Shown here: positions 1 to 8,700 of the stretch, one piece after another
Numbering within the stretch: position 1 is the stretch's first letter
How the letters are laid out: each line of letters starts with the position of its first letter
IMG/VR virus record: IMGVR_UViG_3300003323_000468
Location: 1 to 39,424 of that record
DNA: 39,424 nt
Direction: 5' to 3' (one strand)
Origin: a virus
The notes under the pieces: generated by a model
Database searches by the model: none
What the model was told of the DNA's origin: nothing
What the model saw: the letters and a program-made list of their open reading frames with translations, nothing else
Position numbers and translations under genes: made by a program

Positions 1-24
1 AGGTCGATCGTGTCGCCGATCTCG
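1..24. repeat. 24-bp terminal direct repeat (copy at 39401-39424)
   Basis: Bases 1-24 are identical to the last 24 bases of the window, and a minus-strand reading frame continues across the joint. This is the overlap left when a circular or circularly permuted assembly is opened. It is too short to be a typical terminal redundancy. Confidence 0.9.
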
Positions 25-2387
25 AGGGCGATCATCGCGAGGGTCAGCGCGTTGCTGCTGAGGATCTCCGCGCGATGCAGGCCTACGACAAGGTTCGGAT
101 AGCGCGCCTCATCCCACGAGCCGGTGAGCATCAGCCAACCGGCGACGTTGGGCAGCTGGCTTTCGTTGGCGACGTTGCGTGAGACCGCGGTGATGTAGTG
201 GCCGACGCCGGCCGGAGGGTCGCTGACCGAGGTCGAGCCGTCGGTGTTACTGCTGCGGGCCGATCCGCCCGAGGGGCGCGAGACGGTCACGTCGTTGGTG
301 AACGCCTGATCGTCTTCGGTGGGCTGCGGGACCTGAGCGAGGTGGGACTGGGCGTACGACAGGGTTACGTCGTTGCGCGAGTACAGCGAGCCACGGGTGC
401 GGTAGAGGAGGCTGAGCGAATCGCGGCACTCGCCAAGCATCCCGCCGTCGGTGTCCGTGCAGTCGTACACGTTCGCCATGAAAGTGTCGATCAGCTGGTA
501 GCCCATCAACTCGCTGTCGTTCTGGATACCCCAAATCTCGATGGGCTCGTTCTCCTCGAGCGACAGGCGGGTCAGCCGCGCTGCCGCGGTCTCGCCGAGC
601 CACGCGTTCGAAGCGTTGCGGAAAGCGCCGTTGGTCAGGTCGAAGTTGCCCGTCGACATGAACAGGTGCGCGTACTTCGCCGTCGTGAACACGGTGTCGG
701 TAGCCGTGAAGAACGCGCCGGTCGGAACACCGGTGGTGGCCGAGGTGATGGCGATCGGGCCGATGCCGACGCCGGTAGAGGCACCGAGCGCATCCCACCG
801 CACCGAGTAGTTGACGTTACCGCCGGACTGCTGCAGCAACAGGTTGACGCCGACCCAACCGGATGCGGGATTGATGCCGGTCACGCTGACGTTCGCGCCG
901 CCCAGATTGGTGCCATCGCCGGCGAGGAAGTCGAAGACCCACTGCGTAGCGTTCAGCGAAACGTTGATCGTCTTGAAGGTGCCGGACGTGTACAACCGCG
1001 CCATGATCTTCTGCGTCGTCGGCAGTGCGGATAGGTTGACGTAGAAGACGAACGAGGCGGTTCCGGTCGAGGTGGCTTTCGCGGCCGTGAAGCGCATGAC
1101 CGAGGTGGCGTCGGAGAACTGCACGCAGGCCGCCGCGCCCGGTAGCCCGGTCGCGAGCGCGTTCGTGCTGACTGCGGTAAAGGTGCCGGCCCGGCCACCG
1201 GGTACGAGCGAGCTCAGCGAGGTGGCGTCGGGGCCGTCCTCGAGTGACCAGTACCCGTTGGGGTTGTACTGGTTGAAGTTGCGCACCATGGGCGACTGCA
1301 GCGGCGACGGGCCCTGTGTCAACCGGCGCATGATGCCGCTCGCGGTCACGGGGACGGTGACGTTATTGCCGGTCGGGTCCCACGTCTGCGGAAGACTGGA
1401 CAGTTCACCGGTGAAGCGGATGCGGTCGGTCGTGATGCGTGCGGTTCCCTCGACGACCCAGGTGTTCGGCGAGGTCAGACCATCCGACCAGAAAATGTCA
1501 CCGGGCGTTCGGCTCGTAGCGTCCATGTCCGCGACCAGCGTGCCGGCGATCCCGTTGTACATCTGGAAGCGGAAGAAGCGACCACCGTACGCGGGGATGT
1601 CGGAGAAGAAGACGACGTGCCCGTCACCGCCACCGGCGAGGATTAGATCGGCCGAACTGGCGAAGATCGACGTAGTGCCGGACTGCGTGACCGCCGAGCC
1701 GAGCTGTGTGAAGGTGCCGGTGACCGAGCTGCCGGTGTAGAAGGTGACGGTGTTGCCGCTCGCACCGTTGTTCGCCTTGAGCGTCACACGGACGGTCAGC
1801 CGGCCGCTCGTCGGCGGGATGGGGATACTCGAGGCCGCAGTGAGCTGACCGCTCGTCGTGCCGGCCGGATACCAGCGGAAGCGAAGCGTACCGTCACCGA
1901 GCATGTAGAAAACCCAGCTCAGGTTACCGGAACTGGCGCCCTTGCTGGCGATGGTCATGCCCTGCACGCCGCTGAACTGTGAGAATCCTGTGTGCCAGCT
2001 GTACGGCTGGATGTCGCAGCGGATGTCGATATCGCCGGTGATGTCGAGGCTCGCCTTGTCGGCGGTGCGGATGTCACTGGCGAGTGAGGCCTGATCGGAA
2101 TAGACGACCTTCGCATAGTTGTCGCCGGCGCCGGCCGTAACGCGTACGCGCGTGTTGCGGGGGAGCAGCCCGAAATAGGGGCTGTTCGGGTTGCGGTTGG
2201 ACAGCACGCCGTCGGTGTTCTCGAGGGTCATCTGGGCGGTCTGAGCCGTGGTGCGTGTCTGCTCGTCGACTCGGCCGCGGGTGATGGTGACCTTCTGTGC
2301 CGCCCGGGCGCGGGGCGTAACGTCTGTCCATGTGTTGTTGATCTGCAGTTCTACCTTCGGCCCGCTGCCGGTGCCGTACAGGCTCAT
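1..2387 (-). CDS. Minor tail protein with lectin-like beta domains (5' part; continues at 39424-38977)
   Basis: This is the first 795 codons of a gene whose 3' part lies at the other end of the window. Joined across the 24-bp overlap it encodes 936 residues. The ATG at 2387 overlaps the tape-measure stop as ATGA, so the two are translationally coupled. The N-terminal ~110 residues resemble the tail-tip proteins that follow the tape measure in many actinophages. Two long beta-rich stretches follow, rich in S, T, G and aromatic residues, reminiscent of concanavalin-like or LamG jelly rolls. A distal-tail or host-recognition role is inferred from position and composition; I see no enzymatic motif. 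No start or stop is missing once the ends are joined. Confidence 0.8.
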   Translation of the reverse strand, partial: MSLYGTGSGPKVELQINNTWTDVTPRARAAQKVTITRGRVDEQTRTTAQTAQMTLENTDGVLSNRNPNSPYFGLLPRNTRVRVTAGAGDNYAKVVYSDQASLASDIRTADKASLDITGDIDIRCDIQPYSWHTGFSQFSGVQGMTIASKGASSGNLSWVFYMLGDGTLRFRWYPAGTTSGQLTAASSIPIPPTSGRLTVRVTLKANNGASGNTVTFYTGSSVTGTFTQLGSAVTQSGTTSIFASSADLILAGGGDGHVVFFSDIPAYGGRFFRFQMYNGIAGTLVADMDATSRTPGDIFWSDGLTSPNTWVVEGTARITTDRIRFTGELSSLPQTWDPTGNNVTVPVTASGIMRRLTQGPSPLQSPMVRNFNQYNPNGYWSLEDGPDATSLSSLVPGGRAGTFTAVSTNALATGLPGAAACVQFSDATSVMRFTAAKATSTGTASFVFYVNLSALPTTQKIMARLYTSGTFKTINVSLNATQWVFDFLAGDGTNLGGANVSVTGINPASGWVGVNLLLQQSGGNVNYSVRWDALGASTGVGIGPIAITSATTGVPTGAFFTATDTVFTTAKYAHLFMSTGNFDLTNGAFRNASNAWLGETAAARLTRLSLEENEPIEIWGIQNDSELMGYQLIDTFMANVYDCTDTDGGMLGECRDSLSLLYRTRGSLYSRNDVTLSYAQSHLAQVPQPTEDDQAFTNDVTVSRPSGGSARSSNTDGSTSVSDPPAGVGHYITAVSRNVANESQLPNVAGWLMLTGSWDEARYPNLVVGLHRAEILSSNALTLAMIALEIGDTID

Positions 2388-4045
2388 GAGGACGCTCCGA
2401 AGAACTGGGCGACGGGCAGACCGGACGCGCGTACCTCGGCCCGCAGAGTCTGTACAAGGGCTGCGGCGAGTCCGGTCAGGCCGCTCTTGTCGAAGCCGAC
2501 GACCACCGATGCCGAGCCGCCACCGCCCGCCATGCGCATACTGTCGGGGTTGGAGTAGACGCGACTGCCGACCGGCGCATCGAGCAGTTCGGGCCCATGC
2601 TCGCCGACCCAGGTCAGACCGCTCGGTGTGGCGCCGGAGGCCGAGCCGCCGATGATGCCGCCCGCGGCCTTGCCGAGGATGCGGCCGATGTTCTGCAGCG
2701 TGGCGCCGGCGTTGGTGCCGACGGTGCGAATGTAAAGCGTGAACGTCTTCGAATCCGGCACCTTGTTGAGCTCGCGCACGACGTGGTTCGCAAAGTCGTC
2801 CATCTTCGCTTTGGCACTGTCGAGCTTGCTGCGGATGCCGGGCACCCATCCGAAGGCGCCTATGAACGCATCGAGCAGCAGCTCGGCCGCCTTGGTGCCG
2901 TAAAGGACAAGGCTGGTCAGAATGTCGCGGATGGTCTTGTACGCGCCGAACGAGACGGTGACCAGCACGCCGAGAAAACGGAGCAGCAACTGGATGCCGT
3001 CGAGCAGCCCGTTGAAGAACTGGGCGGTCTCCTTCGGGTGACTGCTGATGTTGTCGATTAGGCGCGCGATGGCGTCGCCGATGCCGGGCAGATTCTCCGC
3101 CAGGGTGTTGATGATGGGCGCGCTCCTGTCGATGGCGCGGCCGATCGACGGAAGTACGTTCTGTAGGAAGCCGATCACGCCGCTGGACAAGTTCTCTGCG
3201 ACCGGGGCTAGATCGGCCTTGATCGTGTCAAGCATCGGCTGCAGCGGCTTGAACGCGTCGGGCAGCCGGGCGAGGAAGTCGAGCACCGGTCCGCGGAACA
3301 CGTCACCGAAGCCGGCGAACGCGGTCGAGATGTTCTTCTTCAGGTCGGCGATGGCGGACGAGACGGTCGGATCCTTGATCGCCGAAGCGATGCCGGCAGC
3401 GATCGTCCCGCCGCCGAACGCTGTGCCGAGGGCGGTCGCCAGGGTAGGCCCGACGAGGCCGAACGCGGCGACGATGGCGGTTGCGATACCGCCGCCCTTG
3501 AGCGTGGTCGAGATGACATCGCCGGAGAAGACGGACTGGAAACCGGTCTTCAGGCTGTCGCCGAACTGATCGCCGGCCTTGCTGAACAGCTGCTTTGCCT
3601 GCCCGAGGAAACTGTCGTCGTCGATGCCGAGGCGCGCCTTGAAACGGTCGAAGAAGCCGTGCAGCTTGGCGCCGAACGACTGCTCGTCAACGTCGACATC
3701 GACTTTGATCTTCTCGTGCGCACTCGAGTTGTGCTCGGACACGAAGCGGCCGAGCTCGTCGTGCAGCCGGCCGTTCACGTCGCGAGTGAACGACTCGCTG
3801 ACCGACACCTTGATGCGCTCGGTGACATGCTCGGAGATCGTCCGCCCGAGGGCGTCACCGATCGGGCCGCCGGCCTGCGGGAGCGTCGGATCGTCCTTGA
3901 TCACCTTGATCTTCTCGGTGATCCGGTCGGTGATCGTCTCGCCGGCCGCGTCGCCGGCGAGCGACGCATCACGGCGAAGAGCTTCGAAGACATCCTTCGT
4001 CTCGTTCTTCGCCTTGACGACGATGATGATCTCGTTCTGTGCCAT
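2384..4045 (-). CDS. Tail tape measure protein (short)
   Basis: A 553-residue protein that would set tail length and help DNA entry. Its place right after the frameshifted chaperone pair identifies it. The N-terminal ~130 residues are charged and helical, with repeated 'ERIKV/EKIKV' segments. The middle has Ala/Gly-rich hydrophobic helices (about residues 180-240 and 350-400). The C-terminal part has a Gly-rich stretch followed by a VGEHGPELL motif typical of tape-measure C-termini. At roughly 1.5 A per residue it predicts a tail near 80 nm. The ATG at 4045 has a strong GGGAGGTGAC ribosome site. The stop overlaps the next tail gene. Confidence 0.9.
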   Translation of the reverse strand: MAQNEIIIVVKAKNETKDVFEALRRDASLAGDAAGETITDRITEKIKVIKDDPTLPQAGGPIGDALGRTISEHVTERIKVSVSESFTRDVNGRLHDELGRFVSEHNSSAHEKIKVDVDVDEQSFGAKLHGFFDRFKARLGIDDDSFLGQAKQLFSKAGDQFGDSLKTGFQSVFSGDVISTTLKGGGIATAIVAAFGLVGPTLATALGTAFGGGTIAAGIASAIKDPTVSSAIADLKKNISTAFAGFGDVFRGPVLDFLARLPDAFKPLQPMLDTIKADLAPVAENLSSGVIGFLQNVLPSIGRAIDRSAPIINTLAENLPGIGDAIARLIDNISSHPKETAQFFNGLLDGIQLLLRFLGVLVTVSFGAYKTIRDILTSLVLYGTKAAELLLDAFIGAFGWVPGIRSKLDSAKAKMDDFANHVVRELNKVPDSKTFTLYIRTVGTNAGATLQNIGRILGKAAGGIIGGSASGATPSGLTWVGEHGPELLDAPVGSRVYSNPDSMRMAGGGGSASVVVGFDKSGLTGLAAALVQTLRAEVRASGLPVAQFFGASS

Positions 4046-4054
4046 GTCACCTCC

Positions 4055-4620
4055 CTAGAACATCGAGTGATCAAATCCGTCGTCGGGCGCCTGCTGCGGC
4101 GGATTGCCGCGGGCACTGATAGCGAGCATCTGCAACAGGGTCGCGTCCTCATCGAGTAACTGACTGGGCAGGCAGTGGAACCGCTCGCACAGCCCGAGGA
4201 TCAGGTTCACCTTGCTCAGCTCGGCGGGCTCGTGGACAACGGTTCCATCGGGAGCTGTACCTCCGGGGACGGCTCGCCAGAGGTCGAGTCTTTTCCCAGG
4301 CTCGGCTCGATCGCGGTCATGGCGTCGACCCACGACAGGATCAGGTACACCGCGTCGGGGAAGTCGAGCGACAACAGTCCGTTACGCGTCGGCGGGATAG
4401 CCCCGTCGTCGTCCTCGATGTTCCACGATTCGAGCTTGTCGCAGAACCGATCGATCAGGTCGGAGATCTCTTTCAGGCCACCGCCCTTGCGAGCCGCGTC
4501 GGTCTGCTCTTGCAGCTCGAGGATGGCGCGCATGGATGTTGACCTGATCTTGACCTCGATCCCCTCCCAGTCAGGATCTTCGAACCTGAGCACGAGCAGC
4601 TTGCGCCCGATCTTCGGCAT
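4055..4620 (-). CDS. Tail assembly chaperone GT fusion, made by -1 frameshift
   Basis: The upstream frame (4620 to 4216) and a second frame ending at 4055 are joined by a slippery heptamer G GGA AAA at 4297-4291 (minus strand), the same type as lambda's G-T site. Slipping -1 after Lys110 gives AGA CTC GAC and adds 78 residues, for a 188-residue fusion. The extension is rich in Leu and acidic residues and ends with the TAG at 4057. In siphophages the G and GT products coat the tape measure before tube assembly. Frame, heptamer and position immediately before the tape measure all agree. The slip frequency cannot be told from sequence. Confidence 0.85.
4216..4620 (-). CDS. Tail assembly chaperone G (unshifted product)
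   Basis: A 134-residue protein from the ATG at 4620, ending at the in-frame TGA if no frameshift occurs. It begins MPKIGRKLLVLRFEDPDWEG and has a helical middle rich in Glu, Asp and Arg, as expected for the gpG-like chaperone. The C-terminal 24 residues beyond the slippery site are Pro/Ser-rich and look like low-constraint readout. It normally greatly outnumbers the fused form in this family. Confidence 0.85.
   Translation of the reverse strand: MPKIGRKLLVLRFEDPDWEGIEVKIRSTSMRAILELQEQTDAARKGGGLKEISDLIDRFCDKLESWNIEDDDGAIPPTRNGLLSLDFPDAVYLILSWVDAMTAIEPSLGKDSTSGEPSPEVQLPMEPLSTSPPS
4291..4297 (-). promoter_or_regulatory. Programmed -1 ribosomal frameshift site GGGAAAA
   Basis: Read on the minus strand in the G frame as CTG GGA AAA GAC. 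The heptamer fits X XXY YYZ. The -1 frame opens straight into the T extension without a stop until 4055. Confidence 0.85.
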
Positions 4621-4637
4621 GTCCCCACGTCTCCTAG

Positions 4638-5111
4638 CTACCCGCGATGAATACGGGCGTGTTCTGCCCGGCTGACCGCTTGAAGGTTGGCCGGATCATC
4701 ATTGTCTTTCGAAAAGTCGATGTGATGAATGACGTACCCGGCCGGAATCGGGCCGTTTGCCGATTCCCAGTTGATACGGGCTCGCCACCGCCACTTTCCG
4801 TCGGGGCACTTGACAGAGACTCTGCCCAGCTTATTGGTGCGCTCCGCTCCCACCGGAGAAGCAAACGGATGAGGCTTATCTCGCATATACCCAGCAAGAT
4901 CAAAAGTTCGACCTTGTGCAGCGTGACGCTTCTTTGCTTCGCTGTTCTTTCTGCGACGTTCATCCGAATGTTTCACTCCCCTCAGTTTCCGACGGATCGC
5001 CTCTCTGCCCTCTAGGCCGGGAGGATTTGTGCTGCATGGATAACACCTGCGACGGCGCCCTGTACGCTCCTGATTACAAATAGGACATACAAAAGTGACA
5101 AACTCATCCAT
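4638..5111 (-). CDS. HNH homing-type endonuclease (free-standing)
   Basis: A 157-residue protein with an N-terminal zinc-knuckle pattern (CPIC then CYPC, residues 9-27), an Arg/Lys-rich linker, and a C-terminal HNH signature: IHHIDFSKDNDDPANL followed by H in AEHARIHRG. It sits between the tail-tube gene and the chaperone gene, where related phages normally have nothing. The region is visibly less GC-rich than its neighbours, so it looks like a mobile intruder. Such enzymes cut uninserted alleles and spread by repair. No intron is evident because both flanking genes are intact. The ATG at 5111 is preceded by a poor ribosome site. Confidence 0.88.
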   Translation of the reverse strand: MDEFVTFVCPICNQERTGRRRRCYPCSTNPPGLEGREAIRRKLRGVKHSDERRRKNSEAKKRHAAQGRTFDLAGYMRDKPHPFASPVGAERTNKLGRVSVKCPDGKWRWRARINWESANGPIPAGYVIHHIDFSKDNDDPANLQAVSRAEHARIHRG

Positions 5112-5137
5112 GCGCCTAATCTAGCACCAGGTAGGAA

Positions 5138-5551
5138 TCAACTCCAAGTGGGGACCGTCCCATCCGCCAGCACGCCGGGCACCGTCGACTGCAGCGAGCC
5201 GTCCTGGCCGCGGTTGATCTGGTAATCGGTGTAGAGCACCTCGTTCGTAAGGGTTTGCCCCGAGATGTTGAGGGCCGTCGTACGCGCCACCGAGGTGCTC
5301 GGGACGGTCTTGAAGACCGCGTGGAAGCGGTTCGTGGCGTCGTTGAACGCCGGCGCGTTCAGCGTGATGCTGAAGTCCGCGAGCAACAGCAGCCGCTCGA
5401 TGGCACTCTTGTCGACGCCGGTCACGTCCTGCACTGCGCGGGGCGTGGCGAACTGAAAATTGCCCACGTCGTTGATGACGCCGGACTGCGGCGTGCCCGA
5501 CGAGTCGTCGATGGTCAACGTACTGATAGGAATTCCGGACTCCTTGGCCAC
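5138..5551 (-). CDS. Major tail tube protein
   Basis: A 137-residue protein with a GTG start at 5551. The sequence VQDVTGVDKSAIERLLLLAD followed by a beta-rich region with FNDATN and a VLADGTVPTW ending is the pattern I associate with small major tail proteins of actinobacterial siphophages. It would polymerise into the tail tube. It shares a core with the larger protein at 5992-6723 (VTG-[VI]-DK-x-A-x-ER, then FNDA-x-N). Only 4 nt separate it from the upstream gene. Confidence 0.8.
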   Translation of the reverse strand: MAKESGIPISTLTIDDSSGTPQSGVINDVGNFQFATPRAVQDVTGVDKSAIERLLLLADFSITLNAPAFNDATNRFHAVFKTVPSTSVARTTALNISGQTLTNEVLYTDYQINRGQDGSLQSTVPGVLADGTVPTWS

Positions 5552-5555
5552 GGCC

Positions 5556-5990
5556 CTACCCTCTCTCTACTCGATCTTTAAGTGCGACCTGATTCTCGCC
5601 GAAGCGGTTGACCCACTCCTGCAGATTGACCACCTTGACGGGCGTAGTCGCCGCCCGCCAGTCCCCGCCGCGCAGGCTCGCGATCGGCGGGCGCTGCAGC
5701 TGCAGGCGGTGCTCGCCGGAACGGAAGCAGGGCTGCCCGGGCGGGAAGGTGAACTCGGCCATGCCGCCGTCAGCGGGCGCCTCGGTGAAGTGCCGACCGT
5801 GTTGCTTCGCCCTGATGTAGTCCGCCTGCGGGCTGGCCGTCGGCACAATCGTCTTCCAGCCGTTACGCCACGGCTGGCACTCGACTTCCTCGCACGTGGC
5901 CTTGCGCCAGTGCGTGTCCTTCGGCATGGTCAGCGAATACGTCGTGTACGCGCCGACCGGCATGTTGGGCTTGATACGGAAGATGGCCAT
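5556..5990 (-). CDS. Conserved tail-region protein of unknown function
   Basis: A 144-residue protein starting at ATG 5990 and ending in TAG at 5558. It has a His/Trp/Cys-bearing middle (HWRKATCEEVECQPW, residues about 27-41) and a short Ser/Pro segment. I recognise the type from actinophage tail operons but know no function. Its position between the two tail-tube-like genes suggests a tail role. Confidence 0.7.
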   Translation of the reverse strand: MAIFRIKPNMPVGAYTTYSLTMPKDTHWRKATCEEVECQPWRNGWKTIVPTASPQADYIRAKQHGRHFTEAPADGGMAEFTFPPGQPCFRSGEHRLQLQRPPIASLRGGDWRAATTPVKVVNLQEWVNRFGENQVALKDRVERG

Positions 5991-5991
5991 G

Positions 5992-6723
5992 TCAGAAGGC
6001 CGTCGCAGTCAGGTTGCGCATGAAGGTCACCTGGAAGACGGCGTTGGTGAACGTCCCCGTGGTGACCGCCCGGACATAACGCCGGACGGTGCCGGTGAAG
6101 GCGAGCCGCTGCGCGCCGCGGGCGGTGGCAGCAACGAACGCGGCACCGGACAGATCGGTGAATGTCGCGTTGTCGGCTGAGTCCTGCAACTTCACGGTCA
6201 CGCTCGTACCGGTGATCGAGACGAACTGTAGGTAGGCCTGCCCGCCGAAGGCCGTCGAGGTGGAGCCGTAGTCGAGCGCTGTTCCATTGGTGGCGGTCGT
6301 GTCGGTGCGGTAGCCGGCCGTGAGCTGCTCGCCCCACTCGAGGCCGTACGCGTTGCCCTGGCACGATGTGGTGAAGCTGAGCGCGCCGTTCTGCTCGCGG
6401 TTCGGGTCATAGTTGACCTGCTTGCAGACCAGGCACGCAGCCGCCGCGCCGATCGCCCGGCCGCGGCCATAGGTCGCGATGCGGTCACCGGTCGGCCGCG
6501 CGGAGAGCACCGGAAAGGCCTGATTCGCCGCGTCGTTGAACCACGAGGTGAACTCGATGGCGCCGTCACGCTCGCCGCCGACACGCTCCGGCGCGTACTT
6601 ATCGATACCGGTCACCTCGAGCGCCGCCGGGCCGCCGTGAATGTTGCCGAGGCTGCCGATGTCGCCGGACAGGTCGTACCCGTCAACAGCGAACAGGTCG
6701 CCCATACCGCCCTGTTTTGCCAC
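5992..6723 (-). CDS. Tail tube-like protein, larger paralogue
   Basis: A 243-residue protein from GTG 6723 with a TAGGAGA ribosome site. Residues ~10-30 read GDLFAVDGYDLSGDIGSLG. The core VTGIDKYAPERVGGERDGAIEF then FNDAANQAFPV matches the small major tail protein at 5138-5551. The C-terminal ~100 residues form an added beta-rich domain (LQFVSITGT, TVKLQDSADN, RRYVRAVTTG) of a kind seen on tail-tube decoration domains. It could be a tail-tube protein with an external domain or a tail-completion protein. Confidence 0.72.
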   Translation of the reverse strand: MAKQGGMGDLFAVDGYDLSGDIGSLGNIHGGPAALEVTGIDKYAPERVGGERDGAIEFTSWFNDAANQAFPVLSARPTGDRIATYGRGRAIGAAAACLVCKQVNYDPNREQNGALSFTTSCQGNAYGLEWGEQLTAGYRTDTTATNGTALDYGSTSTAFGGQAYLQFVSITGTSVTVKLQDSADNATFTDLSGAAFVAATARGAQRLAFTGTVRRYVRAVTTGTFTNAVFQVTFMRNLTATAF

Positions 6724-6733
6724 GTCCGGTCTC

Positions 6734-7204
6734 CTATCTGGCCTGCGGGAATGCGTCTTCGATGATCATTGGGACGGTGATCGTCATGACTCGGAAGATC
6801 TTGCGATCGATCGTGATGTAGCCCGCCTCGCCGGCGAGCGGCTCACCGTCGCTGCCGAGCAGGTCGAGGTACTCCACCGCGCCATTGAGGGTCAAGCCGG
6901 CCGACAGCGCCTGCATGACGAGCCACGTCGCGTTGGTGAGCTGCGGGTCTAACATGTCCTGCGGCTCGTACAGCATGTCCTGATAGATACGAATCGAGCA
7001 CTCGAAGCGCACCGAGGTGGCGGTCAGCCCGGAACGCTGAGCGGCCGGCCGCATCGACTGAACCCAGATCGCCGCGCCGATGCCGTTCAGCTGGCCGGCG
7101 CTCTTCGGCTCGGCCTGATTCACGAAGTCGAAGCAACCCAGGCCGAGCAGCACCGAGGACAGCGCCTCGATCAGCTGCTGAGGGAGCGTCTCCGGGTTGC
7201 TCAT
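6734..7204 (-). CDS. Tail terminator / minor tail protein
   Basis: A 156-residue protein; ATG 7204 overlaps the upstream stop (ATGA). It has an N-terminal helix (LPQQLIEALSSVLLGLGCF) and an alternating strand/helix body with VRFECSIRIYQD and a C-terminal ITIDRKIFRVMTITVPMII strand. Size and position (after the HK97 gp10-like protein, before tail-tube genes) match tail terminator proteins, which cap the tube at the connector. Assignment is by position. Confidence 0.6.
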   Translation of the reverse strand: MSNPETLPQQLIEALSSVLLGLGCFDFVNQAEPKSAGQLNGIGAAIWVQSMRPAAQRSGLTATSVRFECSIRIYQDMLYEPQDMLDPQLTNATWLVMQALSAGLTLNGAVEYLDLLGSDGEPLAGEAGYITIDRKIFRVMTITVPMIIEDAFPQAR

Positions 7205-7596
7205 TGGATCGTCCGCACGGCGCGCTCGATGATCGGGCGGGCGATGAACATTGCGTCACCGCGCAACATCGTCTGATAGGTGCGCCGCCACATGAAGTAG
7301 CCCTTAAATCGGGTCGTGCGGTTGCGCGAACCGGTGCCTTCGAGCCAGTGGCCGTAGATGATCCCGGAATCGGTGACGACGTGGTAGTCCTCGCGCGCTT
7401 CCTGGCGCACGTTGGTCAGCCACTTACCGGGCACGTCGTACGTCTTCTTCTCGTATTTGAACGAGGACTGCCCGAGCGCGCGGACACGGCGGCGGACCTG
7501 CTTTGTCAACTCGAGCTCGGCTTCGCGACAGGCGCGGTCGATGACCGTCGAACCGACCGCAGTGAAGATCGGCCCCCGGAAGATCAGCTCGGCCAT
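7201..7596 (-). CDS. HK97 gp10-like head-tail joining protein
   Basis: A 131-residue protein. The ATG at 7596 is chosen because it lies directly after the upstream stop (TGA 7600-7598) and the frame upstream of it is only a shadow of the connector gene. It has a basic helical N-terminal half (ELELTKQVRRRVRAL) and a YGHWLEGTGSRNRTTRFKGY segment resembling the 'GT...F' region of gp10-family proteins. It would sit at the connector-tail interface. Confidence 0.65.
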   Translation of the reverse strand: MAELIFRGPIFTAVGSTVIDRACREAELELTKQVRRRVRALGQSSFKYEKKTYDVPGKWLTNVRQEAREDYHVVTDSGIIYGHWLEGTGSRNRTTRFKGYFMWRRTYQTMLRGDAMFIARPIIERAVRTIQ

Positions 7597-7597
7597 G

Positions 7598-8638
7598 TCA
7601 GACCGCCCGCCCGCGGGCCTTGCGGCCGTACGCGGCATAGGCCTGCGCGGCGATGGCGGCCACACCGGCGCCGGAGTTGTCGCGCTGCGTGTCACCGGCG
7701 CCGAGCGTGCGCGCGTACGCGCCGAGCGCCTGACTGACGTTGTTGATCGCGAGCGCGAGGTTGTACTCACGGATCAGGCTCGGTGCCCGCAGCGCGTAGA
7801 TGACCGCGGCCGAGTTGTGCGAGGCGGCCGTGGTGCCGGTGACGGCTCGCAGAACGGTGGCAGTGCGCGGCGCGTAGATCGTGGTACCGGTGGTATGCGC
7901 GGCGAGGGTGGACGCGTTGACCGCCCGGTCTACCGTGACGGAGTTGCCGGCGATGGTCTCGATGAACATACGCTCGCCGTCGATCAGGATCAGCTCGCCC
8001 TGATTGAGCAGCGCGCCGTTGCTGACGATGAACGTTCCGGCCGACTTGCTCGATGCCAGATCGGCGGAGAGCGTGACCGTGGTGCTCGCGAAGGCCTTGT
8101 CGCTGACGAGTAGACGCTCGGTGTCGACGAGGATGAGGCTGCCGATGCCGACCTGCGACGAGTCGGCGAGCGTCAGCGTGGCGGCCGAGTTGGTGATCGA
8201 GGCGCCGAGCGTGGTCACGGCGGTCTTGTTCACCGGGTAGTTGTACTCACCGGTGATCGAGATGGCCGCCTGCGGCGTGTCGACGGACTGCCAGAACACG
8301 TCCCCGGCGTAGCTCGCCTCGAGCCATCCGTACGGGGGGCCGGACTTCGGCCGGGCGAAGAAGTCGGCGCCGGAGGTCATCGCGTCGCCGCCCGAGAGCA
8401 CCTGCGTCGGCGCGGCGGCCAGCTCGTTCTCATACAGCCACAGGTTGTCACCGTCAGGCTGGTCGAACAGGACGGTCTTCGTCTCGGGGTAGAACTTGCG
8501 ATGCAGCTCGCGCTCAAGGGTGCGCGCGCCCGCCATCACGGCGTCATCGACACGCTGATTGAGCCGGGGCGTGTCGGCAATGTTGAGGGCCCGCTGCACG
8601 CTCTCTCGGGCGCAGTAGGCAATTTCGGTGATCGCCAT
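7598..8638 (-). CDS. Head-tail connector / adaptor protein
   Basis: About 346 residues. I chose ATG 8638 over the in-frame GTG at 8644 because the weak GAAAG site is better spaced. The first ~80 residues are helical (ESVQRALNIADTPRLNQRVDDAVMAG), as in gp6/gp15-type adaptors. Residues ~130-270 contain two related beta segments (ITNSAATLTLADSSQVGIGS and LNQGELILIDGERMF), and the end is helical again. This is larger than classic adaptors, so extra domains are inserted. Confidence 0.65.
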   Translation of the reverse strand: MAITEIAYCARESVQRALNIADTPRLNQRVDDAVMAGARTLERELHRKFYPETKTVLFDQPDGDNLWLYENELAAAPTQVLSGGDAMTSGADFFARPKSGPPYGWLEASYAGDVFWQSVDTPQAAISITGEYNYPVNKTAVTTLGASITNSAATLTLADSSQVGIGSLILVDTERLLVSDKAFASTTVTLSADLASSKSAGTFIVSNGALLNQGELILIDGERMFIETIAGNSVTVDRAVNASTLAAHTTGTTIYAPRTATVLRAVTGTTAASHNSAAVIYALRAPSLIREYNLALAINNVSQALGAYARTLGAGDTQRDNSGAGVAAIAAQAYAAYGRKARGRAV

Positions 8639-8700
8639 CGTCACTGCTTTCGGGAGCGTACGCGGTCAGGGAAGCGTGTTCAGTTGTCGTGCTGCTCAGA

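Noticed and set aside
198-1740. Several long plus-strand frames opposite the minor tail gene
   Set aside because: Typical shadow frames of a GC-rich gene; the minus strand frame has domain-like content, coupling and continues across the join.
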